Below are positions 1 through 6,415 of a stretch of DNA of 21,762 bases, piece after piece. The position numbers and the translations under genes were made by a program. Below the pieces are notes generated by a model. The model saw only the letters and a program-made list of their open reading frames with translations, was not told the origin of the DNA and made no database searches. Numbering within the stretch: position 1 is the stretch's first letter; each line of letters opens with the position of its first letter. The DNA is from Bacillota bacterium (GTDB lineage: Bacteria; Bacillota; Clostridia; Lachnospirales; Lachnospiraceae): NCBI GenBank assembly GCA_023441965.1, contig JAEZNB010000047.1, positions 1 through 21,762 of the forward strand, read 5' to 3'.

Positions 1-88
1 CTCCTGTGTATTAGTTTGTGAGCTGGCAAAACCCACATTCATTGTAACACGGGAGGTTTTTTACTTGAAGCTAAAGCTGATCGGAACT

Positions 89-116
89 CACCTGCATAGC
101 AGGTGGTTTATTTTAT
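89..116 (+). terminator. Rho-independent terminator-like hairpin
   Basis: A perfect 7-bp stem (CACCTGC 89-95, GCAGGTG 99-105) with a 3-nt loop is followed by GTTTATTTTAT. It could end transcription of a plus-strand gene lying off the left edge. No gene is recognisable in 1-88. Confidence 0.55.
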
Positions 117-132
117 CTGCGATACAAGCAAA

Positions 133-162
133 TAGCCGATAAGTTTATAAACTTATCGGCTA
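133..162. repeat. Perfect 30-bp palindrome
   Basis: Positions 133-147 (TAGCCGATAAGTTTA) are followed directly by their exact reverse complement at 148-162. In RNA it would form a long hairpin on either strand. The T-tract downstream is poor on both sides, so a terminator is possible but not certain. It follows the hairpin at 89-105 by only 27 bp. Confidence 0.7.
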
Positions 163-230
163 AAACTTTATTCTTTACTTGCATTTATGACTAATCAACT
201 TTTTAGAGAATTTACTTATGTTAAGCACCA

Positions 231-348
231 ACATCCAACCTGACCACACAACCTCAGAAAATTCTGAAAAAACATCTAAATCGACCACTCGCGAAGGCTG
301 ACATCTAACCCGACCACTCACCGAGCACTGACATCTAACCCGACCACT
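231..348. repeat. Array of ~30-bp-spaced short repeats, possible IS end remnant
   Basis: Variants of a 17-18-bp core, ACATCTAACCCGACCACT, begin at 231, 272, 301 and 331. The last three are spaced 29-30 bp. The copies at 301 and 331 match over 17 bases; the ones at 231 and 272 are diverged. Multiple terminal repeats at about this spacing are known for IS21-family ends, where IstA binds, so this may be a solo or decayed end. No transposase is visible in the window. Positions 1-470 otherwise hold no gene I can support. Confidence 0.5.
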
Positions 349-469
349 TAACTATCAAATAAGGTCATTATGGACTTATTCCCGCGAAGCGAAAAAATCT
401 CATTTACAATTATTGGGTTTCGTACCCATATGTGCGAAAAGCATTGATATATAAGGGTTTTCAGCCCAA

Positions 470-1462
470 TCAATTTTTTGTGCGTGACATCAAGACAACC
501 GTCTCAACATGGCTCGAGTGCTCATTATTGATATCTGCGTTCTTAGTAACTAAATTTAAAAAATGCAATTGTAAGCTATCAATCTTTTCAATAATAAGTT
601 TTGACAATTCAACCGGATGCACCGTTAATATGGTTTTCCCGTATCCGATAAAGTAATTCGCAATAAAGTCTTCTTCTCCTTGATTGTAAAATCCACTAAT
701 AAAATATTGCTCATTTACTGAATCTAATCGCATGGAAGGATAATGTTCTTTTTGGAATAGATCTACTCCTCTATTTGTCACAAAAACTTTAAACTCTGTT
801 GCGTCAGATTCCTTATATAACATATCAGCATTCTTTTCAAAGTCATTCAATGGCTTTGCTAGATATTTGCTATTTTCATGAAGATCGATAACCTTGTCAC
901 ACCTCAACACTTGAATTTTCTCTGTTTTAAAATTATAACCAGTAGCATACCATTGACCAAAGATTGCTGAAATATCATAAAATTGTATGATATAGCTTTT
1001 TTCTATCTCTTTTTTTCTATATTTCACTTCGCAAACTTTTTCATCTATGGCAAATTGTAAAATATCCTTTAAATATCTACAGTGGTTATTTTGTGAAATA
1101 GATCCCAATCGAAATACTTTTTCTGTTTTTCTAAGCAATTCAATTTTTTTAGGAGCAAGGCAATTTTCAAATTTCTGTTTCAATTTCTCCACGCTTAAAT
1201 GAAATGGGGTAGTCTCATAAGCTCTCAATGTAAGCATTGAAAAATATAATGCAAAAATCTCATCAACATTAAAAATAATAGGAGCCAGCAACCGATTTTG
1301 GAGGATTCCATAAAATCCATTCCTGCCTGGTTGAGAATATATTGGCATTCCTATTTCTTCTAATGATTGAATATCTCTGAGAGCAGTACTTTTTGAAATA
1401 TCATATCGATGTATTATATCTTTCAAATTAAAAATATTTTTATCATTTAGATATAGCAGCAT
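470..1462 (-). CDS. YafY/PafC-type WYL-domain transcriptional regulator, C-terminus fused to a rumA tail
   Basis: This is a helix-turn-helix plus WYL-domain regulator. The DeoR-like HTH is at about residues 1-45 (DIIHRYDISKSTALRDIQSL). The WYL core is around residues 140-190 and reads GQWYATGYN, so the L of WYL is A here. The family binds DNA and senses ligands through the WYL domain. The ATG at 1462 leaves the protein short at the N-terminus: in-frame codons upstream read NKSERLND, the usual start of this family, preceded by ATA (1487-1489), where a Shine-Dalgarno AAGGAG sits at 1499-1504. An original ATG seems to have become ATA. The last ~14 residues (HVETVVLMSR plus TKN) are the C-terminal tail of RumA, read through a duplicated rumA 3' end. 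The gene is AT-rich compared with its flanks and divergent from the peptidase gene at 1597. It may be poorly translated or decaying. Confidence 0.8.
   Translation of the reverse strand: MLLYLNDKNIFNLKDIIHRYDISKSTALRDIQSLEEIGMPIYSQPGRNGFYGILQNRLLAPIIFNVDEIFALYFSMLTLRAYETTPFHLSVEKLKQKFENCLAPKKIELLRKTEKVFRLGSISQNNHCRYLKDILQFAIDEKVCEVKYRKKEIEKSYIIQFYDISAIFGQWYATGYNFKTEKIQVLRCDKVIDLHENSKYLAKPLNDFEKNADMLYKESDATEFKVFVTNRGVDLFQKEHYPSMRLDSVNEQYFISGFYNQGEEDFIANYFIGYGKTILTVHPVELSKLIIEKIDSLQLHFLNLVTKNADINNEHSSHVETVVLMSRTKN
481..511. repeat. Distal copy of the rumA 3' end (att-like direct repeat)
   Basis: These 31 bases match 2536-2566, inside the 3' end of the intact rumA gene, at 28 of 31 positions; the first 13 are identical (TGCGTGACATCAA). 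On the minus strand both encode HVETVVLMSR. The pair brackets the AT-rich island and looks like attL/attR of an integrated element. No integrase is visible in between. Confidence 0.7.
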
Positions 1463-1550
1463 ATCATTTAAACGTTCCGACTTATTTATAACAATTCACT
1501 CCTTCATAATCACTAATTGTATAAATGGTGTCACAATATGAAACCTTTTT

Positions 1551-1562
1551 GTAGTATACTAC
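1551..1562. promoter_or_regulatory. 12-bp palindromic putative operator over the -10 of the S51 peptidase gene
   Basis: GTAGTATACTAC is a perfect 12-bp palindrome in the divergent intergenic region. It contains TATACT (1555-1560), a good -10 for the plus-strand gene at 1597. The -35 region upstream is poor, which fits a regulated promoter. The divergently encoded WYL regulator is the obvious candidate to bind here (inference). Confidence 0.5.
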
Positions 1563-1596
1563 ATTTACAAGTAAAATAAAAGGAGAATACAACTTT

Positions 1597-2211
1597 ATGA
1601 AAAAAATATTTTTGGCATCATCATTTAAAGATGTTGCATATATCTTTGCAAATTTCGAACTAGATTTAATCGGTAAAAGAGTTACCTTTATCCCTACCGC
1701 AAGCATGGTGGAAAAGGTTGTTTTTTATGTATCTTCTGGAAGAAAGGCACTTGAAAAAATGGGACTTATTGTTGATATACTTGAAATATCTACAGCCAGC
1801 AAGGATGAAATAAAAGTCAAGTTAAAGAAAAATGATTATATCTATGTAACTGGTGGAAACACGTTTTTTCTTTTACAAGAGCTAAAAAGAACAGGGGCTG
1901 ATGAAATAATTATTGAAGAAGTGAATGCAGGCAAGCTTTACATTGGTGAATCAGCTGGAGCAATGGTTGTATCACCAAATATAGAATACGCTAAAGGAAT
2001 AGACAGTGTGAAAAAAGCTCCAGATTTGACGGATTATTGCGCCTTAGGATTAGTCGAGTTTTACCCAGTGCCACATTTTGAAAGTTCACCCTTTAAGAAA
2101 GTTGTGCAAACTATAATAGACACCTACTCTTCTAAACTAAATTTATCCCCAATCAGTAATCACGATGCAATTTTAGTTCAGAATAACGAAATTAAAATTG
2201 AAAAATGCTGA
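1597..2211 (+). CDS. Peptidase family S51 (PepE-like) protein
   Basis: A 204-residue cytoplasmic protein of the S51 class, related to alpha-aspartyl dipeptidase PepE and cyanophycinase. Visible marks are the YVTGGNTFFLLQEL turn (about residues 83-97), the nucleophile elbow GESAGAMV (about 112-119, Ser in the GxSAGA motif) and VPHFE near residue 150, which in this family lies near the catalytic site. The start ATG at 1597 has AAGGAG about 10 nt upstream (1580-1586). Family members cleave short peptides or act on other substrates; the substrate here is unknown. It is divergent from the WYL regulator, and a terminator follows at 2275. Base composition is AT-rich like the regulator and unlike the genes from 2525 onward, which supports joint acquisition. 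Confidence 0.85.
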   Translation: MKKIFLASSFKDVAYIFANFELDLIGKRVTFIPTASMVEKVVFYVSSGRKALEKMGLIVDILEISTASKDEIKVKLKKNDYIYVTGGNTFFLLQELKRTGADEIIIEEVNAGKLYIGESAGAMVVSPNIEYAKGIDSVKKAPDLTDYCALGLVEFYPVPHFESSPFKKVVQTIIDTYSSKLNLSPISNHDAILVQNNEIKIEKC

Positions 2212-2274
2212 TTGGATTCTTCATGTTTTACAACATCGTACTCGCCGAGATGATTTAGGAAGATAACATAGTAG

Positions 2275-2311
2275 AAGGCAGTAGTTTTGTAATAGGACTA
2301 CTGCCTTTTAC
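2275..2311 (+). terminator. Terminator after the S51 peptidase gene
   Basis: The stem AAGGCAGTAG (2275-2284) pairs perfectly with CTACTGCCTT (2298-2307), followed by a short T run. It lies 64 bp after the peptidase stop codon. Confidence 0.8.
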
Positions 2312-2328
2312 TTCATTCATTTAACAAC

Positions 2329-2408
2329 AGTTCCCTAGTTTCAACCCTATCCAAAAAAAGTAGTTCCCTTGTCTCGCGGGATAAAAATCAGTTCTATAGC
2401 CTCAACCC
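2329..2408. repeat. Three degenerate ~19-bp repeats at ~30-bp spacing
   Basis: Related 19-mers begin at 2329 (AGTTCCCTAGTTTCAACCC), 2362 and 2390. They lie in the 313-bp gap between the peptidase gene and rumA. The spacing recalls the array at 231-348, though the core differs. They could be another decayed transposon end. Confidence 0.35.
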
Positions 2409-2443
2409 AACAATTCTCTCAAACCCGGGCTGCTTTTGAACGA

Positions 2444-2499
2444 TAAAAAAGACAAGGTTTCCAGCAATCGATTATTCCAACCGAAAGTCTGAAAACCTT
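2444..2499 (-). terminator. rumA terminator
   Basis: On the minus strand the stem AAGGTTTTCAG (2499-2489) pairs with CTGGAAACCTT (2464-2454) with one mismatch, followed by G-TCTTTTTTATC. It lies about 26 bp after the rumA stop codon. Confidence 0.7.
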
Positions 2500-2524
2500 T
2501 GATTTCAAGCCCTTTAGAGCCTAA

Positions 2525-3919
2525 TTATTTATCTTTGCGTGACATCAATACTACCGTCTCCACATGCACCGTCTGCGGAAACATATCCACCGCACAGACC
2601 TTCTCCACCTGATAGCCTCTTGCCTGTAATACTTCCAAGTCACGAATCAGGGAGGTGGGCTTACAGGAGACATAGATGATCCGGTCTACGCCAAAGTCAA
2701 TGATCTTCTCCAAGGCTTTGGGATGGATTCCATCCCTCGGAGGATCCAGAACGATGATGTCCGGCTTATCCTTTAGTTCATCCACTACCTTTAAGACATC
2801 CCCTGCGATGAATTCACAATTCCTTAGGCCGTTTAGGGCGGCATTCTCCTTGGCCGCCTCTACCGCTTCCTCTACAATCTCTACACCGGTCACTCTTCCG
2901 GCTACAGGGGCAAGGAGCTGGGCGATGGTTCCTGTTCCGCTGTACAGATCAAAGATATCCTTCTCCTTCGTCTCACCGACATATTCCCGCACCTTGGAGT
3001 AGAGAACCTCTGCTCCCAGAGAATTCGTCTGGAAGAAGGAGAAGGTTGTAATCTTAAACTTAAGACCCAGGAGCTCTTCAAAGATAAAGTCCCGACCATA
3101 AAGCAGCTCTGTATTGTCACTTCTCACAATGTCTGCCAGACTGTCGTTAATGGTATGAAGAATGCCGGTGATGGTCCCCTCCAATGGAAGCTGAAGCACT
3201 TGTGCAACCAATGGAGCCCAAAGAGTATCCTCCTCTGCTTTCACCTGCCCAGGAAGAGAGCTCTCCTGCGAGGTCGTTATGATATTGATCAGGATCTCTC
3301 CTGTCTTCACTGCCTTCCGAACCAGAAGATGCCTAAGATATCCGGCATGGGTCAGCTTATGATAATAAGACAGTCCCAAGCCTGTACAATAATCCAGGAT
3401 GCATCTTAGTATCAGATTATAGTCCCGGTCCACAATCGCACAATCATCCACCGTCAGGATATCATGGAAGCTTCCCTTCTTGTGCAATCCTAGAGCAAGA
3501 GGACCTCCCTTAAACTCATCCCCAAAGGAGAACTCCATCTTATTCCTGTAACCCCATTCCACCGGACTGCCCAGAATTCCTTCAAACTCATAATCCTGAC
3601 ATACACTGTCTATCAGTCTCTTCACCTGTTCCTGCTTCATATTAAGCTGGGTCTGATAGGGAAGGGTCTGATAGCTACATCCGCCGCATTCTCCGAAGCT
3701 TTTACAGGCACCGCATCTGGTTTCCAGAGGGGATTTCTCCAATACCTCCTTCAGTGTTCCCTCTGCCTTTCCGTTCTTATGCTTATTAACCACAAAACTG
3801 ATCTTCTGCCCGGGCAGGCCGTTCTTAACGACTGCCTTCTCCCCTTCCACCACAAGCCTTCCCTTATTGGGGAAGTCCACTCTCTCTACTATGCCCTCAT
3901 ATCTTTGCCCTTTTTTCAT
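2525..3919 (-). CDS. rlmD: 23S rRNA (uracil-5-)-methyltransferase RumA/RlmD family
   Basis: A 464-residue SAM-dependent enzyme that makes 5-methyluridine in 23S rRNA (U1939 and/or U747 type). The order is: N-terminal TRAM RNA-binding domain (about 1-60); an iron-sulfur cysteine cluster CGACKSFGECGGC (about 69-81); a substrate-binding middle; then the methyltransferase fold with QTNSLGAEVLY, the SAM loop DLYSGTGTIAQ, the VLDPPRDG motif, and the catalytic Cys in IIYVSCKPTSL. The length is normal for Firmicute RlmCD/RumA. The specificity (RlmD versus dual RlmCD) cannot be told from sequence alone. It has its own promoter at 4030-4058 and a terminator downstream. Its 3' end (2536-2566) is duplicated at 481-511, indicating an element integrated at the end of this gene. 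Confidence 0.93.
   Translation of the reverse strand: MKKGQRYEGIVERVDFPNKGRLVVEGEKAVVKNGLPGQKISFVVNKHKNGKAEGTLKEVLEKSPLETRCGACKSFGECGGCSYQTLPYQTQLNMKQEQVKRLIDSVCQDYEFEGILGSPVEWGYRNKMEFSFGDEFKGGPLALGLHKKGSFHDILTVDDCAIVDRDYNLILRCILDYCTGLGLSYYHKLTHAGYLRHLLVRKAVKTGEILINIITTSQESSLPGQVKAEEDTLWAPLVAQVLQLPLEGTITGILHTINDSLADIVRSDNTELLYGRDFIFEELLGLKFKITTFSFFQTNSLGAEVLYSKVREYVGETKEKDIFDLYSGTGTIAQLLAPVAGRVTGVEIVEEAVEAAKENAALNGLRNCEFIAGDVLKVVDELKDKPDIIVLDPPRDGIHPKALEKIIDFGVDRIIYVSCKPTSLIRDLEVLQARGYQVEKVCAVDMFPQTVHVETVVLMSRKDK
2536..2566. repeat. Proximal att-like repeat within the rumA 3' end
   Basis: Partner of 481-511 (28/31 identical). It encodes the HVETVVLMSR tail of RumA in the intact gene. Together they delimit about 2.06 kb. 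In an integration event one copy would come from the element and keep rumA functional. Confidence 0.7.
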
Positions 3920-4029
3920 CTATCTCATGGTCTGCCATAAGCTGAACAATAGAGAGTGATAACACCCTCTCCGTCACTTGTGGCAGTCCGCCTCCTTCCT
4001 AAGTAACACCTGCTTCTTGGTTCTGTATT

Positions 4030-4058
4030 ATTATAAACATTCATAGGCGCTTTGTCCA
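4030..4058 (-). promoter_or_regulatory. Sigma-A promoter for rumA
   Basis: On the minus strand -35 TGGACA (4058-4053), a 17-bp spacer, and -10 TATAAT (4035-4030). The predicted leader to the rumA ATG is about 100 nt. The 255-bp gap 3920-4174 otherwise shows two copies of TCAGGAGTCCAT (4088 and 4118) and no gene. Confidence 0.75.
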
Positions 4059-4174
4059 TGAATATATGATAGATATGAGGGAACATGTCAGGAGTCCATG
4101 TTCGAGTTACACCTGATTCAGGAGTCCATATATCGGGCTCCTTTCTCAGGATCACAATGCTATATGACCACCTT

Positions 4175-5302
4175 CTACGGCTTCAGGATCACCTTGATGC
4201 ACTGATCCTCCTTCAGATCGAACATGCGATAGGCATCTACCCCCTCCTCCAGAGCCAGCCTATGGGTAATGATATCCGTCGGATTAAAACGTTTCTCCAT
4301 GATCAGCTTCATAATAGGCTCTATATACTTATGAGCCGGGCATTGCCCCATCTTCAAGGTTATGTTTCTGGAGAAGAAATCCCCAAGAGGAAAGAGATTG
4401 TAGCTGCTTCCATAGACACCGATCAGTACAACGGTCCCGCATTTTCTGACCGCCCGAGCCGCCATCTCTATCGCAGCTTTGGACCCTCCCTGCAGCCGAA
4501 GCAAAGCTTCCAGCTTCTCGATGTTCGAGGTCTTGCCATCCAAGCCGACACAGTCCAGTACCACCTCCGCACCTCCATGGGTTATTTCACGCAGATACTC
4601 TCCGGTATCATCATGGTTTTCAAAATGCACCGTATCAGCTCCATAACCGGCTGCGTGCCGCAGACGGTAATCAATATAGTCGACAGCAATGACCCGTTTG
4701 GCTCCGGCAAAGAAGGACCATTTGATGGCTGTCAGCCCAACCGGACCACAGCCCAGTACAATGACAGTGTCTCCTGGCTTCACCCCTCCGGCTTCCACTC
4801 CCCAATAGGCGGTAGGTAGGACATCGGTCAGAAAGAGGGCCTCTTCCTCTTCCAGCTCCTCCGGAACAAGTACGGGACTCACATTGGCATAGGGAACCCG
4901 AAGGTATTCTGCCTGACCCCCATCATAACCACCCAGCGTATTGCTATAACCATAGACTGCCCCTATCTCTCCGTAGGCATTGGAATTGTCGCACTGGCTC
5001 CAGTTCTCCTGCCTGCATTGAGAGCAATGTCCGCAGGCTATGGGAAAAGGGATGACTACCCTATCCCCTCTCTTCACCTTCCTTACCTCGGGTCCTGCCT
5101 CCTCCACGATTCCCATGGTCTCATGCCCCAGAATGAAGCCCTTCGGCAGATTCGGTATCATCCCATGATAAAGGTGCAGGTCAGAACCGCAGATCGACGT
5201 AGAGGTTACCTTCACCAGAATATCATCCGGCTTTATCAGCCTGGCATCCTCCACCTCCTTAATCTTAACGTTTTTCATACCTTCATAAACAAGTGCTTTC
5301 AT
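4175..5302 (-). CDS. Zinc-dependent alcohol dehydrogenase, glutathione-independent formaldehyde dehydrogenase-like
   Basis: A 375-residue MDR-superfamily oxidoreductase starting MKALVYEG at 5302, preceded by an AGGTGG ribosome binding site; an in-frame extension to 5350 lacks support. Catalytic zinc ligands are the Cys of SICGSDLH (about residue 38) and GHE (about 59-61). The structural zinc lobe CGHCSQCRQENWSQC supplies four cysteines. The Rossmann motif is GCGPVGL. The segment GGYDGGQAEYLRVPYANV and the long insert before the C-terminal half match the formaldehyde dismutase/dehydrogenase branch, in which NAD can stay tightly bound. The substrate is unassigned. It seems to be a single-gene unit with unusual 20-bp repeats upstream (5364-5526). 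Confidence 0.88.
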   Translation of the reverse strand: MKALVYEGMKNVKIKEVEDARLIKPDDILVKVTSTSICGSDLHLYHGMIPNLPKGFILGHETMGIVEEAGPEVRKVKRGDRVVIPFPIACGHCSQCRQENWSQCDNSNAYGEIGAVYGYSNTLGGYDGGQAEYLRVPYANVSPVLVPEELEEEEALFLTDVLPTAYWGVEAGGVKPGDTVIVLGCGPVGLTAIKWSFFAGAKRVIAVDYIDYRLRHAAGYGADTVHFENHDDTGEYLREITHGGAEVVLDCVGLDGKTSNIEKLEALLRLQGGSKAAIEMAARAVRKCGTVVLIGVYGSSYNLFPLGDFFSRNITLKMGQCPAHKYIEPIMKLIMEKRFNPTDIITHRLALEEGVDAYRMFDLKEDQCIKVILKP

Positions 5303-5363
5303 ATCATCCCACCTTCTGTCCGACCAGGCTGCTTTCTCCCTATCATCCAATCACTTTACCGGC

Positions 5364-5526
5364 TATCAGACTAACCTTCCATTTATCAGATTACCTTTCC
5401 TTTATCAGACTAGCTTTCCAACTATCAGACCAGCTTTCCATTTATCAGGCTAACCTTCCATCTGTCAGACGATTCTTTCATCTATCAGATCAACTTTCTC
5501 CATTTATCAGATTAGCTTTTCCATCC
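5364..5526. repeat. Eight tandem ~20-bp direct repeats upstream of the dehydrogenase gene
   Basis: Eight imperfect copies of a unit like TATCAGACTAGCTTTCCATT begin at 5364, 5384, 5403, 5423, 5443, 5463, 5483 and 5505, giving periods of 19-22 bp. TATCAG is kept in seven copies (TGTCAG in one) and the C/T-rich second half varies. There are no spacers, so it is not a CRISPR array. The array lies about 60-220 bp upstream of the dehydrogenase start, where regulatory sites would be. Positions 5527-5669 hold nothing else I recognise. Confidence 0.85.
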
Positions 5527-5669
5527 AAGCAGCATTTATTCGAACAAAAAAGGCAGCTTATACCCTGTTCACGAAGTGACTGCTCTCTCATTAGATCTGA
5601 TCACTAACTGATAAGTCGCTTCCTTGACCGGGCATAAGTGCCTTGATCTTTCATACGATGATATTCACA

Positions 5670-5694
5670 GGATGATATAAATCATCCGTTTTTC
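5670..5694 (+). terminator. Hairpin with plus-strand T-tract
   Basis: GGATGAT (5670-5676), ATAA loop, ATCATCC (5681-5687), then GTTTTTC. The T-run is on the plus strand, but the nearest upstream gene ends here on the minus strand (lipoprotein stop at 5716). It may still block or stabilise the end of the minus-strand transcript. Confidence 0.4.
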
Positions 5695-5715
5695 ATAAAC
5701 TGTCTAAAAATAATT

Positions 5716-6288
5716 CTAGTGAAGCTCCGGAATCTCTGCCAGATAGGTAATCGAGGTTACCTCATCCTCCTCCAGGATAAACATGATGGAGGTATCCTCC
5801 TTCGTGTAGGTATAAGCCTGACCATTAGAGGTATAATTATCGCCATAAGCATCCAGCAGCTGCTGGCGGGTGGAACCGATATAGATTCCTTCTTTCGTGC
5901 TGACTGAGTCATCTGTGAAATATATGGAGGAGATATAATCCTCCTTATCACTCTTCGGGTAGGTGGTCAGCTCTATTCCGCTGTAGAAGTAGGTCTTATC
6001 CATTCCGTCAAAGGCACAGCTCTTCGCTTCAAAGCATTCCTGAGCTTCTCCCAGGGCCTTCAGTGCCGGAGCCACATCCGTATTAGGCTGAAGGGCAACT
6101 CCCTTGTAATCAAATACATAAACATCCTTCGCCACTGTCTTATCTGCTGTGGAGCTATCCTCACCGGTGGTTACAGCCTCCTGCTTGGTGCCGGGCTGTT
6201 CGTCAGGCTTCTTCTCTTCAGCCTGCTCCTTCGCACCACAACCGGTCAACAGTAACGCCATTACTATACCTATCAAAAGTTTCTTCAT
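5716..6288 (-). CDS. Putative lipoprotein, unknown function
   Basis: A 190-residue secreted lipoprotein. The start MKKLLIG at 6288 follows AGGAGGGA with 4-5 nt spacing; a longer frame to 6309 lacks such a site. The signal peptide ends in the lipobox LLLTGC (Cys about residue 17), followed by an E/K/T-rich linker to about residue 50. The C-terminal part includes GIYIGSTRQQLLDAYGDNY and a TSITYLAEI strand, a pattern common in clostridial lipoproteins with a small alpha/beta fold like SmpA/BLIP-type domains (tentative). It lies 127 bp after the SGNH gene of the Dlt-like operon. That gap has no obvious terminator and only a weak -10-like TATGAT, so co-transcription is possible. A role in the same envelope pathway is a guess from position. 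Confidence 0.75.
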   Translation of the reverse strand: MKKLLIGIVMALLLTGCGAKEQAEEKKPDEQPGTKQEAVTTGEDSSTADKTVAKDVYVFDYKGVALQPNTDVAPALKALGEAQECFEAKSCAFDGMDKTYFYSGIELTTYPKSDKEDYISSIYFTDDSVSTKEGIYIGSTRQQLLDAYGDNYTSNGQAYTYTKEDTSIMFILEEDEVTSITYLAEIPELH

Positions 6289-6415
6289 TGTATCCCTCCT
6301 GTAAACCATTCTATCATAAACATCAGCATGTTCATAATCATTTTTCAGCTTCGGATCTCACAGTCCGGCTTCTAAATCCCTACGACTGCTGCTTTCCTAA
6401 CCTTCCGGCTTTATC

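Noticed and set aside
432..656. 74-aa plus-strand frame
   Set aside because: It runs antisense through the regulator end and the rumA-tail repeat and has no ribosome binding site.
1482..1706. 74-aa minus-strand frame over the divergent promoter
   Set aside because: It overlaps the peptidase start and the shared promoter region and has no coding features.
3925..4155. 76-aa minus-strand frame just before rumA
   Set aside because: It contains the rumA promoter within it, has no ribosome site or recognisable sequence, and is better explained as open leader/intergenic DNA.
4085..4819. 244-aa plus-strand frame
   Set aside because: It lies opposite the zinc dehydrogenase gene, whose motifs are unmistakable; the frame is an antisense shadow.
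5364..5526. CRISPR array
   Set aside because: Units are directly adjacent without unique spacers and no cas gene is present.
5293..5607. 104-aa plus-strand frame with repeated SDQLS/SIRLAF-like peptides
   Set aside because: It only reflects the 20-bp DNA repeats; the period is not a multiple of three and the peptide pattern drifts between frames.
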